64,000 bases of DNA from Bacteroides sp. An322 (GCF_002161765.1 NZ_NFIN01000001.1:1-64000); one strand, 5' to 3'. Shown: positions 18,267-28,555, counted from the stretch's first letter. The notes: generated by a model from the sequence alone, not told the origin. A program made the numbers and translations.

Positions 18267-19790
18267 TTACTGATGCTGCTCACGCAACAAGTCGTTTACG
18301 GTCTTTACCGGATTGAAGGTGCTGAGGGGCACTTCTACGAATACCGTGCTCCAGTCGCTCATCGAGCCGTTCCACAAGCCCGGAAGTTCGAGGGCTTTCA
18401 GGTCTTTTCCGTTCTTCGACTTGTAGGAGATGAAGCCTGTCGCCTTGTCTACATACGCCGTCAGGTTGAACTTATTGCCCTTGTAATCGCGTACGGCGCA
18501 AACCAAGTCTACCGGATTGAAGTGCGTGCCTTGTTCGAACATCGCTTTCTTTTCGGGGTCTTTCATGTCGATTTGCGAGCTTTCCAAGATTTGGAGCGAT
18601 ACGGTTCCGTCGGGGTTGTATGCCAAGAACGGTCCTCCGCCCGGTTCGCCCACGTTCTTCACCATGCCGCATACACGCATCGGACGGTTCAGCTTCTTGC
18701 GCAGGTAGATAACGAGGTCGGCGTCTTCCATATCCTTGATGTCTTCCTTGCGGCACCGCAATTGTTGCTGGACGAAACGGATGATGTTCTCCAGTTGTTC
18801 GTGGCTGTAATGCCCGCTATCCAACAATTCCAGGTAATCGAACGCTTGCTTCTGGAGAGTCACCAATACACCGGCGATGAGTTTCTTGTAAGTTACGGTG
18901 TCGGCTTTCAAACGGTCGGGGACCACGTTGTCGATGTTCTTGATAAACACGATGTCGGCGTCCAGGTCGTTCAGGTTTTCAATCAACGCTCCGTGTCCGC
19001 CCGGACGGAAGAGCAGCTTGCCCTTATCGTCACGGAAGGGCTTGTTTTCCATATCGGCGGCAATCGTGTCGGTGCTGGGTTTCTGCTCGGAGAACGAGAT
19101 GTTGTATTCCACACCGTATTTTTGGGCATATTCGCTCACCTTGGCGTCAACTAACTTTTCGAAAAGCGCACGGTGTTCGGCAGATACGGTGAAATGCACA
19201 TTTACCTTGCCTGTCTTTCCTGCGGCATAAAGCGCGCCTTCCACCAAATGTTCTTCTAACGGAGTGCGTACCCCGTCGGCATAGCGGTGAAACTTGAGCA
19301 AACCTTTCGGAAGCGAGCCGTAGTTCAGCCCTGCCGCTTCAAGCAAGTTCGAAACCACCGCCTTGTAGTTCTTTTCTTCCAACAAGGCATCAATGTTCTT
19401 GCCCGTATTGTCCATACAAGCCGCGTTCAAGTCGTTGTAGAAAGCGAAATTGTGAATATGGTCGAAGAATTTCTTTTCGAAATCAGTGGTAGGCACGTCA
19501 TAATCCGCTCCTAAAAATTCGAACATATTCTTGAACATACGGCTCGCCGCTCCCGAAGCCGGAACGAACTTCACGATTTTCCGGTCGCCGTCCTTGTAAG
19601 CGTCCCATGCAGCCAAATACATTTTCTGCATCGCTTCGTCTGCCACCATAATGCCGTTGTTTTCTACGGATGCGGCTCCCGCCAAGCGCAAGAAAGGAAA
19701 CCCTTTCTCAAAACAAGCCAACTGTTCTTCAATCTGTTTTTCGGAAATTCCTTTCTTTTCCAACAATTCTTTGTCTTCGCGTGTTAACAT
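18267..19790 (-). CDS. DUF4301 family protein
   Basis: 507 residues from the ATG at 19790 (MLTREDKELLEKKGIS). The open frame continues 48 codons upstream, but that part overlaps the opposite-strand relA start and reads as untranslated leader. DUF4301 proteins are widespread in Bacteroidetes with no established function. Conserved stretches: KFVPASGAASRMFKNMFEF, HRYADGVRTPLEEHLVEGAL, LLFRPGGHGALIENLNDLDADIVFIKNIDN, and the FNPVDLVCAVRDYKG end. The pattern of a glycine-rich PASGAASRM loop plus GGHGALIENLN recalls nucleotide-sugar pyrophosphorylase-like folds (UDP-sugar binding), which is an inference. No signal peptide; cytoplasmic. Confidence 0.85.
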   Translation of the reverse strand: MLTREDKELLEKKGISEKQIEEQLACFEKGFPFLRLAGAASVENNGIMVADEAMQKMYLAAWDAYKDGDRKIVKFVPASGAASRMFKNMFEFLGADYDVPTTDFEKKFFDHIHNFAFYNDLNAACMDNTGKNIDALLEEKNYKAVVSNLLEAAGLNYGSLPKGLLKFHRYADGVRTPLEEHLVEGALYAAGKTGKVNVHFTVSAEHRALFEKLVDAKVSEYAQKYGVEYNISFSEQKPSTDTIAADMENKPFRDDKGKLLFRPGGHGALIENLNDLDADIVFIKNIDNVVPDRLKADTVTYKKLIAGVLVTLQKQAFDYLELLDSGHYSHEQLENIIRFVQQQLRCRKEDIKDMEDADLVIYLRKKLNRPMRVCGMVKNVGEPGGGPFLAYNPDGTVSLQILESSQIDMKDPEKKAMFEQGTHFNPVDLVCAVRDYKGNKFNLTAYVDKATGFISYKSKNGKDLKALELPGLWNGSMSDWSTVFVEVPLSTFNPVKTVNDLLREQHQ

Positions 19791-19835
19791 ATATGATAAA
19801 TTTAAGTAATGAATAATCCTTAACCGATTACACCC

Positions 19836-19843
19836 CAAAAATA
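19836..19843 (-). promoter_or_regulatory. -7 promoter element of the DUF4301 gene (TATTTTTG)
   Basis: TAnnTTTG on the minus strand 46 bp before the chosen start at 19790; this supports that start over the upstream one. No well-placed TTTG at -33. Confidence 0.45.
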
Positions 19844-19911
19844 TAAAAAATCCGCAAATTATGCATGGATAATAAAGAAAAAAAGTAATTTTACGGTTAA
19901 ATTTAAACATT

Positions 19912-22128
19912 ATGGAAGAGCAAGCATTTTTCACACCGCAAGAACATAGCCAACTCCTCTCGCTCTACCGGCGTTTGTTGCGCCAATCGGGCGACACGTT
20001 GCAAAAAGAGGATTGCCATCACCTGAAGCAGCACCTCATCGGAGCCATGTCGGGAGGAACAATACCCCGCAACGCATTCGGGATGAACCCTATCATCAAG
20101 GACATGCAGACCGCCGTTATCGTGGCGGAAGAAATCGGCATGCGCCGGGCTTCCATCTTGGGCATCATGCTCCACGAATCGGTGAAATACCACTTATGTA
20201 CATTAGAATCCGTCCAGCAGATGTATGGGGAAGACGTGGCGGGCATCATCCGCGGGCTGGTCAAGATAAACGAGCTTTACGAGAAAAACCCGACCATCGA
20301 ATCGGAGAACTTCCGCAACCTGCTTCTTTCCTTTGCCGAAGACATGCGCGTCATCCTCATCATGATAGCCGACCGCGTGAACATCATGCGCCAAATCAAG
20401 GACAACCCCAACGAAGAGGCACGGCAGGAAGTGTCGAACGAAGCGGCTTACCTCTATGCCCCGTTGGCACACAAATTAGGGCTGTATAAGCTGAAATCGG
20501 AGTTGGAGGACTTATCCCTGAAATATACCCAACACGATGTGTATTACCACATCAAGGACAAGCTGAACGCCACCAAGGCGGCACGCGACCGCTACATCGA
20601 AGCCTTCATCGAGCCGGTGAAACGGAAGTTAGAGGAAAGCGGGCTGAAATTCCACATCAAGGGGCGTACCAAGTCTATCCATTCCATCTACCAAAAGATG
20701 AAAAAGCAGGGATGCCCTTTCGAAGGCGTGTATGACCTGTTTGCCATCCGCATCATCCTCGATTCACCTCTCGACAAGGAAAAGCAAGAATGCTGGCAGG
20801 TGTATTCCATCGTGACCGATATGTATCTGCCCAATCCCAAACGCCTCCGCGACTGGCTCTCTGTACCTAAAAGCAACGGATACGAGTCGCTCCATATCAC
20901 CGTAATGGGTCCCGAAGGCAAATGGGTGGAAGTGCAGATACGCACCGAGCGCATGGACGAAATAGCCGAAAAAGGACTTGCCGCGCACTGGAGGTACAAA
21001 GGCATCAAGGGGGAAACCGGACTGGACGAATGGCTGAACTCCATCCGCGAGACCTTGGAGAACGCCGATGGAGACACCGAGACCATCGACCAGTTCAAGC
21101 TCGACCTCTACAAAGACGAGGTATTCGTGTTCAGCCCCAAAGGCGACCTCTACAAGTTGCCCCAAGGAGCTACCGTGCTCGATTTTGCCTTCGCCATCCA
21201 TTCCAATTTGGGATGTCGGTGCGTGGGAGCCAAAGTGAACGGGCGCAACGTCCAACTCCGCCACACCTTGAATAGCGGAGACCAAGTGGAAATCATGACA
21301 TCCGCCACCCAAACGCCCAAGCGTGACTGGCTGAACTTTGTCACCACTTCGAAGGCACGCACCAAGATACGCCAGGCACTGAAGGAATTAGTGGCACGGC
21401 AGACCGAATTTGCCCGCGAAACCTTAGAGCGCAAATTCAAGAACCGCAAGATAGACTATGACGAAGCCATCCTGATGCGCCTCATCAAGAAATCGGGTTT
21501 CAAGACCGTGACCGACTTCTACCAAAGCATTGCCAACGAAACCACCGACGTGAACACCCTGATAGACCGCTACGTGGAGATGCAAAAGCGGGAAACCGAA
21601 CAGCACGAAGACGTGACGTACCGCAGTGCCGAAGGGTTCAACATGCAGCAAGCGCAAGAGGAAAAGAATCCCTACAAGGACGATGTATTGGTCATCGACC
21701 AGCACCTGAAAGGCATCGACTTCAAATTAGCACGGTGTTGCAACCCTATCTACGGCGATGAAGTGTTCGGCTTTGTCACCATATCGGGAGGCATCAAGAT
21801 ACACCGCTCGGACTGTCCCAACGCACCCGAACTGAAAGCCCGCTTCCCTTACCGCATCGTGCGTGCCCGCTGGGCAGGCAAGAGCCAGGGCAAACAATAT
21901 CCGATTACGCTACGCATCGTGGGGCATGACGATATCGGCATCGTGACCAACATCACGTCCATCATCAATAAGGAAGACAACATCCTGCTCCGTTCCATCA
22001 GCATTGATTCGAACGACGGCCTTTTTTCGGGCATGCTTACGGTGATGATAGACGATACCGCCAAATTGGAAGCCCTTATCCGCAAGCTGAAGACCGTGAA
22101 AGGCGTAAAACAAGTGAGCCGCGGGTAA
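19912..22128 (+). CDS. relA: RelA/SpoT-type (p)ppGpp synthetase
   Basis: 738 residues, domain order HD, synthetase, TGS, ACT. The synthetase looks intact: GRTKSIHSIYQKM, YDLFAIRIIL, and PKSNGYESLHITVMGPEGK followed by EVQIRT. TGS (about 400-465) has VFSPKGDLYKLPQGATVLDFAFAIH; the C-terminal ACT domain has ITLRIVGHDDIGIVTNITSII. The N-terminal hydrolase domain lacks the usual HDxxED: at His88 the sequence reads LHESVKYHL, so ppGpp hydrolysis is probably lost and the protein acts as a RelA-like synthetase. Divergent from the DUF4301 gene. Bacteroidales usually carry a second, bifunctional paralogue elsewhere. Confidence 0.92.
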   Translation: MEEQAFFTPQEHSQLLSLYRRLLRQSGDTLQKEDCHHLKQHLIGAMSGGTIPRNAFGMNPIIKDMQTAVIVAEEIGMRRASILGIMLHESVKYHLCTLESVQQMYGEDVAGIIRGLVKINELYEKNPTIESENFRNLLLSFAEDMRVILIMIADRVNIMRQIKDNPNEEARQEVSNEAAYLYAPLAHKLGLYKLKSELEDLSLKYTQHDVYYHIKDKLNATKAARDRYIEAFIEPVKRKLEESGLKFHIKGRTKSIHSIYQKMKKQGCPFEGVYDLFAIRIILDSPLDKEKQECWQVYSIVTDMYLPNPKRLRDWLSVPKSNGYESLHITVMGPEGKWVEVQIRTERMDEIAEKGLAAHWRYKGIKGETGLDEWLNSIRETLENADGDTETIDQFKLDLYKDEVFVFSPKGDLYKLPQGATVLDFAFAIHSNLGCRCVGAKVNGRNVQLRHTLNSGDQVEIMTSATQTPKRDWLNFVTTSKARTKIRQALKELVARQTEFARETLERKFKNRKIDYDEAILMRLIKKSGFKTVTDFYQSIANETTDVNTLIDRYVEMQKRETEQHEDVTYRSAEGFNMQQAQEEKNPYKDDVLVIDQHLKGIDFKLARCCNPIYGDEVFGFVTISGGIKIHRSDCPNAPELKARFPYRIVRARWAGKSQGKQYPITLRIVGHDDIGIVTNITSIINKEDNILLRSISIDSNDGLFSGMLTVMIDDTAKLEALIRKLKTVKGVKQVSRG

Positions 22129-22256
22129 TCAAAACGCAACGCACGACTCTGCTTCCACTAAATTGATTACATCATTGGCAAATTACAAACATTCATATTT
22201 TAAAGAGACGAAATGAAATTTACTTCTAAACATATTTATTTTTCAAGATTTCTTTA

Positions 22257-22264
22257 TAACTTTG
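22257..22264 (+). promoter_or_regulatory. -7 promoter element of galE (TAACTTTG)
   Basis: Exact TAnnTTTG 45 bp before galE; the -33 box is poor. Confidence 0.5.
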
Positions 22265-22309
22265 GCTCACGAAGATAATTAACCTACTAATAAACAACCT
22301 TTAAAAAAC

Positions 22310-23344
22310 ATGAAAGAAAGAATTTTAGTCACAGGCGGTACGGGCTACATTGGCTCACACACCGTAGTCGAACTCCAGAACAATGGGTATGATGTAATAA
22401 TCGTAGATAATTTGTCTAATTCACGGGCAGACGTGGTAGACAACATTGAAAAAATAACAGGCATCCGTCCGGCTTTTGAAGAAGTGGACTGCTTGGATTA
22501 TGCAAAACTAGAAGCTGTATTTGCCAAATATCCTGGAATCAAAGGCATTATCCATTTTGCGGCAAGCAAAGCAGTAGGCGAATCGGTTCAAAAGCCTTTG
22601 TTGTACTATCGCAATAACCTTGTTTCACTTATCAACTTGTTGGAACTGATGCCGAAATACAATGTAGAAGGCATTATCTTCTCTTCTTCATGCACCGTTT
22701 ACGGCCAACCAGACAAACTTCCGGTAACAGAAGAAGCTCCTATCAAGAAAGCTGAATCGCCGTACGGTAATACCAAACAAATCAACGAGGAAATTATCCG
22801 CGACACCATTGCTTCGGGTTCTCCTATCCATGCTATCTTATTGCGTTACTTCAATCCGATTGGCGCGCATCCGACAGCCCTTATCGGTGAATTACCTAAT
22901 GGCGTTCCGCAAAACCTTATCCCTTATCTAACTCAAACCGCTATCGGTATCCGTGAAAAACTGACCGTATTCGGCGATAATTACAATACCCCCGACGGTT
23001 CTTGTATCCGCGATTATATTTATGTAGTAGACTTGGCTAAAGCTCACGTAACAGCTATGCACCGCATTTTGGACAACAAGCAAAAAGATACGGTAGAAGT
23101 ATTCAATATCGGTACAGGAAGAGGCGTTTCAGTATTGGAACTAATTCATGCATTCGAAGCTTCAACAGGTGTAAAATTAAACTATCAAATAGGTGAGCGC
23201 CGTGCCGGAGATATCGAGCAAGTATGGGCTGACCCGACTTATGCAAACAATGAATTGGGGTGGAAAGCTGAAACATCATTGGAAGATACCTTGCGTTCGG
23301 CATGGGATTGGCAATTGAAATTGCGTGAGAACGGAATCCAATGA
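22310..23344 (+). CDS. galE: UDP-glucose 4-epimerase
   Basis: Short-chain dehydrogenase/reductase that interconverts UDP-glucose and UDP-galactose. 344 residues. NAD-binding GGTGYIGSH, the SSSCTVYG strand with the catalytic Ser/Thr region, the Tyr-x-x-x-Lys pair in SPYGNTK, the substrate-side RYFNPIGAHPT, and TPDGSCIRDYIYVVDLA are all present. Single gene with its own promoter; a hairpin follows. Confidence 0.96.
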   Translation: MKERILVTGGTGYIGSHTVVELQNNGYDVIIVDNLSNSRADVVDNIEKITGIRPAFEEVDCLDYAKLEAVFAKYPGIKGIIHFAASKAVGESVQKPLLYYRNNLVSLINLLELMPKYNVEGIIFSSSCTVYGQPDKLPVTEEAPIKKAESPYGNTKQINEEIIRDTIASGSPIHAILLRYFNPIGAHPTALIGELPNGVPQNLIPYLTQTAIGIREKLTVFGDNYNTPDGSCIRDYIYVVDLAKAHVTAMHRILDNKQKDTVEVFNIGTGRGVSVLELIHAFEASTGVKLNYQIGERRAGDIEQVWADPTYANNELGWKAETSLEDTLRSAWDWQLKLRENGIQ

Positions 23345-23363
23345 TAGTTAATAATGAATAGTG

Positions 23364-23416
23364 AACAGTTAATAGTGAACAGTGATATATGATATCGTTA
23401 TTCACTATTAACTGTT
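23364..23416. repeat. 16 bp inverted repeat between galE and GH31
   Basis: AACAGTTAATAGTGAA (23364-23379) and its exact complement (23401-23416), between convergent genes; probably a two-way terminator-like hairpin. Confidence 0.65.
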
Positions 23417-23429
23417 AATTATTAATTGC

Positions 23430-25907
23430 TTACAGTTTCACCGAAATCTTTCTTCCTGAGTAGCTTACTTTCTTATCAGCATTCACGATAACGGTTTCTG
23501 CTGTTTGCTTGCCCGGTTGCATCAAAGTAATGCGGAAATTACGACGTTTCAGCATATCGGGATATTCTCCTTTACGGTCATCAATAGTTAAGGTACGAGT
23601 TGCATCGTCCCAAGAGAAACGGATTGTAGAGAACATTCCTTTTTCATAGTTGTAATTATCTCCTTCATCTTCATACAAGGTAAATTCCCCATTGGCTCCC
23701 GGATAAATGCAAAGGTCAAGGTTATCCCATTTCTTTTCATCCGAATATTGTACTTTTGGACCAAGCGGAAGGATACTTCCTGCTTTGATATAAAGCGGAA
23801 GAATATCAATAGGACATTCACGGTTAATCTCTTGTCCGCCTTCTACGGTTTCGTTCGTCCAAAAATCAATCCATTTCGTACCCTTAGGCAAATAAACCTT
23901 CACCGGAGCAGATGCCTTGGCTACATCGGGGACAATAGCTACGCCTTTATTGTCTTCCACTTTCTTCGTATAAAGCGGATCTGTTACAGGACGCACCAAA
24001 ATATTTTTTCCGAACAAGTATTCATTATCCAATAAGATAGCCTTACGGTCTTGAGCAAAATCCATGACAAGCGGACGCATTATCATGCCGTCTTCTTGTA
24101 CTACTGCACCATTCAAACTATATATATAAGGTAAGAGACGGTAACGCAATTCGATGAAACGCTTCTGCACATCATACGCCCACTCACCTTCTTTGCCGAA
24201 GAGCCAAATTTCGTTCATCATCGGTGAAGAACAGTGATTACGCATTAAAGGCATGAAACAGCCCCATTGGAACCAACGTGCATGAAGTTCCTGATAAGCA
24301 ACATTGGTGCAATCATTATTGTATTCCCAACCAAAGAAACCGCCCAAGTCTGTATTCCAGAACGGGATTCCGCAAAGTGTAAAATTCAGTCCGGCTGGAA
24401 TCTGCTGACGCAATACATTCCAACTGGATACCACATCACCACTCCAACTTAACGCACCATAATGTTGCTGACCTAAATAGCCTGAACGGGTCATTTGGAA
24501 TACACGTTTTTCATCAGAAACATTACGTTGACGTTCATAAATACCCCGATTATGAACCAAAGGAAAAGCATTATGGTTCGAACGGAAGGAGCCATCTGCA
24601 GTCTGTAAATCGAAATCACTGTCCTTCGGATTCAAGTGGTCAGGTTCTGTCGAATCTGTCCACCACGCATCAATACCCATACCATGCAAATGGCTAAGAT
24701 AACGCCAATACAAGTCACGTGCATCTTTGTTGAACGGGTCATACGGATGTGCGCCCGATTTAGGAGGCCATGTCTCGAATTTCAACAAGGCATTCATCTT
24801 ATCCAATTCTTTAAATTGGTCGGTCCATGGTCCGAAGCTTGCCCATACCGAAATCATCAAATGCGCATTGTTCTTGTGTACGTATTCCACCATTTCTTCA
24901 GGACTCTTGATACGAGGTTTCGGATAATGTGCATTCGGGTCTTCTCCATTAGGCAGATAGCGCATGGCTTCTGCATCGCCCATCTTGTTAATGTAACGAG
25001 GATTCATGAACTTCATTGCGTTCCAATTCGAGTCACATCCCCAATATTGCCAATCTTGTACAATACCGTCAAGTGGAATCTCTAATTTACGATATTTATC
25101 GAGCACATCACACAATTCATCTGGACTCTTATAACGCTCACGGCATTGCCAATAGCCCATGGTCCACAACGGGAACATGGTAGCTTTGCCCGTCAGATCA
25201 CGAATACAAGCAATGACGCCGTCCTGCGTACCATCACGGTATAAGAAATAATAGTCCGAGCAATGTCCTACTTGCGAAGAGAATGAAGTTTCGTATGGCG
25301 AATCGCTGAAATCCGAAATGCCCGGATTATCCCAATACACGCCATATCCCTTTTCTGAAGTAAAATAAGGAATACAGATATTCGTATTTCCATTCGACAA
25401 ATGAATCTGCTGATTCCGATGATTCATTGCCCCACTCTGACGTTGTCCTAATCCGTAAATAGCTTCTTCCGGTTGGAGAACAAACGATTGGCTGACAGTA
25501 TAAGCATCTTTGGTCACATCTTTACGAGCGACAAAGTTTGTTCCCATTTCCTTTTCCTGCAACAAAGTCTTTCCTTTTCCGTCCGCATAAACCACTTTTC
25601 CAGTAGTAATGTCAAGCGTAACAGTCATATTGGAAGTGGTCATCTGCACTTCGTTCCCATCCTGCGTATAAGTAATGTCTACTTTTTCGGGAGTCTTGAT
25701 GATGGGATAACTCTTTTTTTCAGGCATCTCTGCCGACGGATACTTCACTACACGTACAATAGATGGCGCATAGAATACCACTTCTCCATTCAGGACAGGC
25801 GAAGCAGTCTGAAACTTCACTCCATTGTCGGTCTTCTCATAGGTCTGTGCCCAAGTTGCCATACACGATGCCAGTGCGGCAAACAGAATCAAATTTCGTC
25901 TTTTCAT
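23430..25907 (-). CDS. secreted GH31 glycoside hydrolase (alpha-glucosidase/alpha-xylosidase type)
   Basis: 825 residues with a signal peptide (MKRRNLILFAALASCMATWAQ). GH31 layout: N-terminal beta-sandwich, (beta/alpha)8 barrel from about residue 240, C-terminal beta domains. Catalytic nucleophile Asp418 in WWTDSTEPD; acid/base Asp491 in LSWSGDVVSS; other barrel motifs PLDGIVQDWQYWG and SVWASFGPW. GH31 enzymes cleave alpha-glucosyl or alpha-xylosyl residues from non-reducing ends with retention. The second gene of a tandem pair, 25 bp behind its paralogue, in the same locus as SusC/SusD. The exact substrate cannot be read from the sequence. Confidence 0.93.
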   Translation of the reverse strand: MKRRNLILFAALASCMATWAQTYEKTDNGVKFQTASPVLNGEVVFYAPSIVRVVKYPSAEMPEKKSYPIIKTPEKVDITYTQDGNEVQMTTSNMTVTLDITTGKVVYADGKGKTLLQEKEMGTNFVARKDVTKDAYTVSQSFVLQPEEAIYGLGQRQSGAMNHRNQQIHLSNGNTNICIPYFTSEKGYGVYWDNPGISDFSDSPYETSFSSQVGHCSDYYFLYRDGTQDGVIACIRDLTGKATMFPLWTMGYWQCRERYKSPDELCDVLDKYRKLEIPLDGIVQDWQYWGCDSNWNAMKFMNPRYINKMGDAEAMRYLPNGEDPNAHYPKPRIKSPEEMVEYVHKNNAHLMISVWASFGPWTDQFKELDKMNALLKFETWPPKSGAHPYDPFNKDARDLYWRYLSHLHGMGIDAWWTDSTEPDHLNPKDSDFDLQTADGSFRSNHNAFPLVHNRGIYERQRNVSDEKRVFQMTRSGYLGQQHYGALSWSGDVVSSWNVLRQQIPAGLNFTLCGIPFWNTDLGGFFGWEYNNDCTNVAYQELHARWFQWGCFMPLMRNHCSSPMMNEIWLFGKEGEWAYDVQKRFIELRYRLLPYIYSLNGAVVQEDGMIMRPLVMDFAQDRKAILLDNEYLFGKNILVRPVTDPLYTKKVEDNKGVAIVPDVAKASAPVKVYLPKGTKWIDFWTNETVEGGQEINRECPIDILPLYIKAGSILPLGPKVQYSDEKKWDNLDLCIYPGANGEFTLYEDEGDNYNYEKGMFSTIRFSWDDATRTLTIDDRKGEYPDMLKRRNFRITLMQPGKQTAETVIVNADKKVSYSGRKISVKL

Positions 25908-25932
25908 GGTTATGTCATTTAATTGGTTTATA

Positions 25933-28395
25933 TCATAGCTTCACCGATACTTTCTTACCGGTATAGTTCACAATCTCTTCTTTGCCATCAGGCGTACGTA
26001 CGATAAACTTACGGCTCTCTAACATACCCGGATACGAACCCTTACGGGAACCGATGGTCAGGCGACGGGAAGACTCGTCCCATGTCATTAGAATTTCGGT
26101 GTAAGCACCTTTCTCGTAATTGTAGTTGTCAAACTCATCTTCGTAGAGAATGAAACTTCCGTCAGCACCAGGATATACGCAAAGCGTCAAGGCATCCCAC
26201 CGCTTTTCGGTAGCATACTGCACATCGGGACCCAACGGCACGATACTACCTGCCTTTATATATAAAGGTATAAGGTCGAGCGTGGTCTCACGGGTTATCT
26301 CCTGCCCGCCTTCCAGCTTTTCATTAGTCCAGTAATCGTACCAAGAAGCACCTTCAGGCAAATAAACCTTAGCGGATTTCTTCTGTGTGAAATCAACACC
26401 AGCCATACTTTCTTCCGCCTTTCCGGCATTGTCACGGTTCCATCCGCTTTGTTCATCGACTTTCACAACCTTTTCGGGCGTATATTGCGCTTCGAGTACC
26501 GGAGCTACCAAGAAAGCCTTACCGAACATATATTCGTCATTCATGTCCCATACTTTCTTGTCTTTCGGGAAATCCATCACTAAGGCACGCATGAATGTAG
26601 ACTGACGATGAGTTACATCCCACGAAGTGGAATAAATATAAGGCAGGAGCAAATAACGCAAACGGATCATTTTCTCAATAGCATCATACACCGGTTCGCC
26701 TTTCTTCCCGAACTGATAAATCTCACGAGGTGTATCTGCACCATGCGAACGCATCATCGGTGTAAAGGTGCCAAATTGCAACCAGCGGACATAAAGCTCC
26801 TGATAAAGCGGGTTCTTCGGAGCAGTCCCGTCGTTCCAACTCTTGTTGTATTGTCCGGCAAAGAAACCGCCTATATCGTTGTTCCAATGCGGCATACCGC
26901 AAAGCGAGTAGTTCAAACCCGCAGGCACTTGATTGCGCAAACTTTCCCATGACGAACCGGTATCACCCGACCATACGTTAGCCCCGTAACGTTGCTGTCC
27001 CATAAACCCCGAACGGGTAAGGATAAACACCCGCTTATCGGACGTGACAGCACGCTGGTGATCGTACACACCTCCTACAGCCATCAGCGGATACGCATTG
27101 CGTACCTTACGGAACGAACCGAGATAAGTCTTTTGGTCAAGGTCACTGGGCTTAAAGTCAAGATGGTCGGGATCGGTAGAGTCCATCCACCAAGCATCCA
27201 TTCCATACTTAAAAATTCCATCGTTCAAATATTTCCAATAAATGTCGCGGGCTTCGGGCGAATATGCGTCGTACACCTTCACACCCGACGGATATTCAGG
27301 ATCAGGCGGCCAACTTTCTAAGCCCGATGCAGGCCATGTCTTGAAATCGTAAAGCAAGCCTTTGGGAGACAACTCACGATAAGGTTTCGTGGCGGGTCCG
27401 AAAGAAGACCAAATGGATATGCTCATGTGTGCATTCATGGCGTGTACATCGTCCAGCATCTCCTGCGGATTCGGGAAAAGCGGATTGGTAAAATCCATCG
27501 CATTCCACAGATAATTATGTCCCCAATATTGCCAGTCTTGAATGATGCCGTCCAAAGGCACCCCTAATTCACGATACTTGCGCACTACACCTACTACTTC
27601 GTCCTGACTTTTATAGCGTTCCTTGCTCTGCCAGTAGCCGTATGTCCATAAAGGGAACATTGGGACTTGTCCTGTCAGTTCGCGTACCTCAGCCACCACT
27701 CCATCAGCATTTCCACCATACATGAAATAATAGTTCACACACGTCCCCACCTCAAAATCGAACGAAGTGCCTTCGGCATTATCGGTAAACATAACAGGAG
27801 AATAGTTATCCCAATACAAACCGTAACCCTTCACCGACTGGAAGAACGGACTGGAATCTTCCAAATTACTTTGGATAAGATATTTCCTCAGATTCCGTTG
27901 ATTCATCTTACCCGTCTGATGCTGACCTATACCATAAATAGCCTCATCTTTATCCAAGCGGAAAGCCTGACGGACACGATAGTATCCTTTATCCACTTCG
28001 TTTTCGCAAGGCTTGAACGAAGGCATGCCTTGTTCTGCTAACAAAAGCACTCCTTCTTTGTCGGCAAACTTCACCGTTCCGTCTTGTTTATCAAGCGTAA
28101 CAATGATATCAGTACTTTCCAATGTCACAACATCGCCAGTCTCGTCTACTTTAAACTTGGTTTCTTCGGGAGCAAGCACCACAGCAAGGCTCTTCTCATC
28201 CGGCATTTCAGCCTGCGGATATTTCACGATACGCACGATGGAAGGAGTATAAAACTGCACTTCACACCGAAGATTTCCACCCGGCACATTTAGTTTCACG
28301 CCATACGCTGTCTGGCTCACTTCTTGAGCCATCAATAACCCTACACTACATAGCATCAGAGCTAACCCTACAAATCGGAATATTTTCATAAGCAT
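25933..28395 (-). CDS. secreted GH31 glycoside hydrolase, paralogue
   Basis: 820 residues (818 if translation starts at the second ATG, whose product MKIFRFVGLALMLCSVG begins like a normal signal peptide). Same family signatures as its neighbour: PLDGIIQDWQYWG, SIWSSFGP, nucleophile Asp405 in WWMDSTDPD and acid/base in NVWSGDTGSSW. It differs by an insertion rich in charged residues near EKVVKVDEQSGWNRDNAGKA (about residues 650-680). The two enzymes are alike along most of their length, so they arose by duplication and probably split the job between linkages or chain lengths of one glycan. Confidence 0.93.
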   Translation of the reverse strand: MLMKIFRFVGLALMLCSVGLLMAQEVSQTAYGVKLNVPGGNLRCEVQFYTPSIVRIVKYPQAEMPDEKSLAVVLAPEETKFKVDETGDVVTLESTDIIVTLDKQDGTVKFADKEGVLLLAEQGMPSFKPCENEVDKGYYRVRQAFRLDKDEAIYGIGQHQTGKMNQRNLRKYLIQSNLEDSSPFFQSVKGYGLYWDNYSPVMFTDNAEGTSFDFEVGTCVNYYFMYGGNADGVVAEVRELTGQVPMFPLWTYGYWQSKERYKSQDEVVGVVRKYRELGVPLDGIIQDWQYWGHNYLWNAMDFTNPLFPNPQEMLDDVHAMNAHMSISIWSSFGPATKPYRELSPKGLLYDFKTWPASGLESWPPDPEYPSGVKVYDAYSPEARDIYWKYLNDGIFKYGMDAWWMDSTDPDHLDFKPSDLDQKTYLGSFRKVRNAYPLMAVGGVYDHQRAVTSDKRVFILTRSGFMGQQRYGANVWSGDTGSSWESLRNQVPAGLNYSLCGMPHWNNDIGGFFAGQYNKSWNDGTAPKNPLYQELYVRWLQFGTFTPMMRSHGADTPREIYQFGKKGEPVYDAIEKMIRLRYLLLPYIYSTSWDVTHRQSTFMRALVMDFPKDKKVWDMNDEYMFGKAFLVAPVLEAQYTPEKVVKVDEQSGWNRDNAGKAEESMAGVDFTQKKSAKVYLPEGASWYDYWTNEKLEGGQEITRETTLDLIPLYIKAGSIVPLGPDVQYATEKRWDALTLCVYPGADGSFILYEDEFDNYNYEKGAYTEILMTWDESSRRLTIGSRKGSYPGMLESRKFIVRTPDGKEEIVNYTGKKVSVKL

Positions 28396-28423
28396 CTTTA
28401 TAATATATGAATAAATGATGCTA

Positions 28424-28431
28424 CAAAGATA
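28424..28431 (-). promoter_or_regulatory. -7 promoter element of the GH31 pair (TATCTTTG)
   Basis: Minus-strand TAnnTTTG 29 bp before the first GH31 start and downstream of the SusD terminator, so the GH31 pair can be transcribed separately from susCD. Confidence 0.5.
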
Positions 28432-28491
28432 ACACGTTTCAGTTCACACACAATACACACATGTTGCAAGGAGCAACATAATTGTTGAATC

Positions 28492-28538
28492 TTACAAATA
28501 AAAATCCATTCGCTGCAATATACCACAGCGAATGGATT
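28492..28538 (-). terminator. terminator of the susCD transcript
   Basis: AATCCATTCGCTG (28503-28515) pairs exactly with CAGCGAATGGATT (28526-28538); on the minus strand the stem is followed by TTTTTATTTG. Lies 18 bp past the susD stop. Confidence 0.8.
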
Positions 28539-28555
28539 ACAAACATGACTTTATA

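Noticed and set aside
18273-19154. 293-codon plus-strand frame opposite the DUF4301 gene
   Set aside because: Antisense shadow of a conserved coding frame; no promoter or domain.
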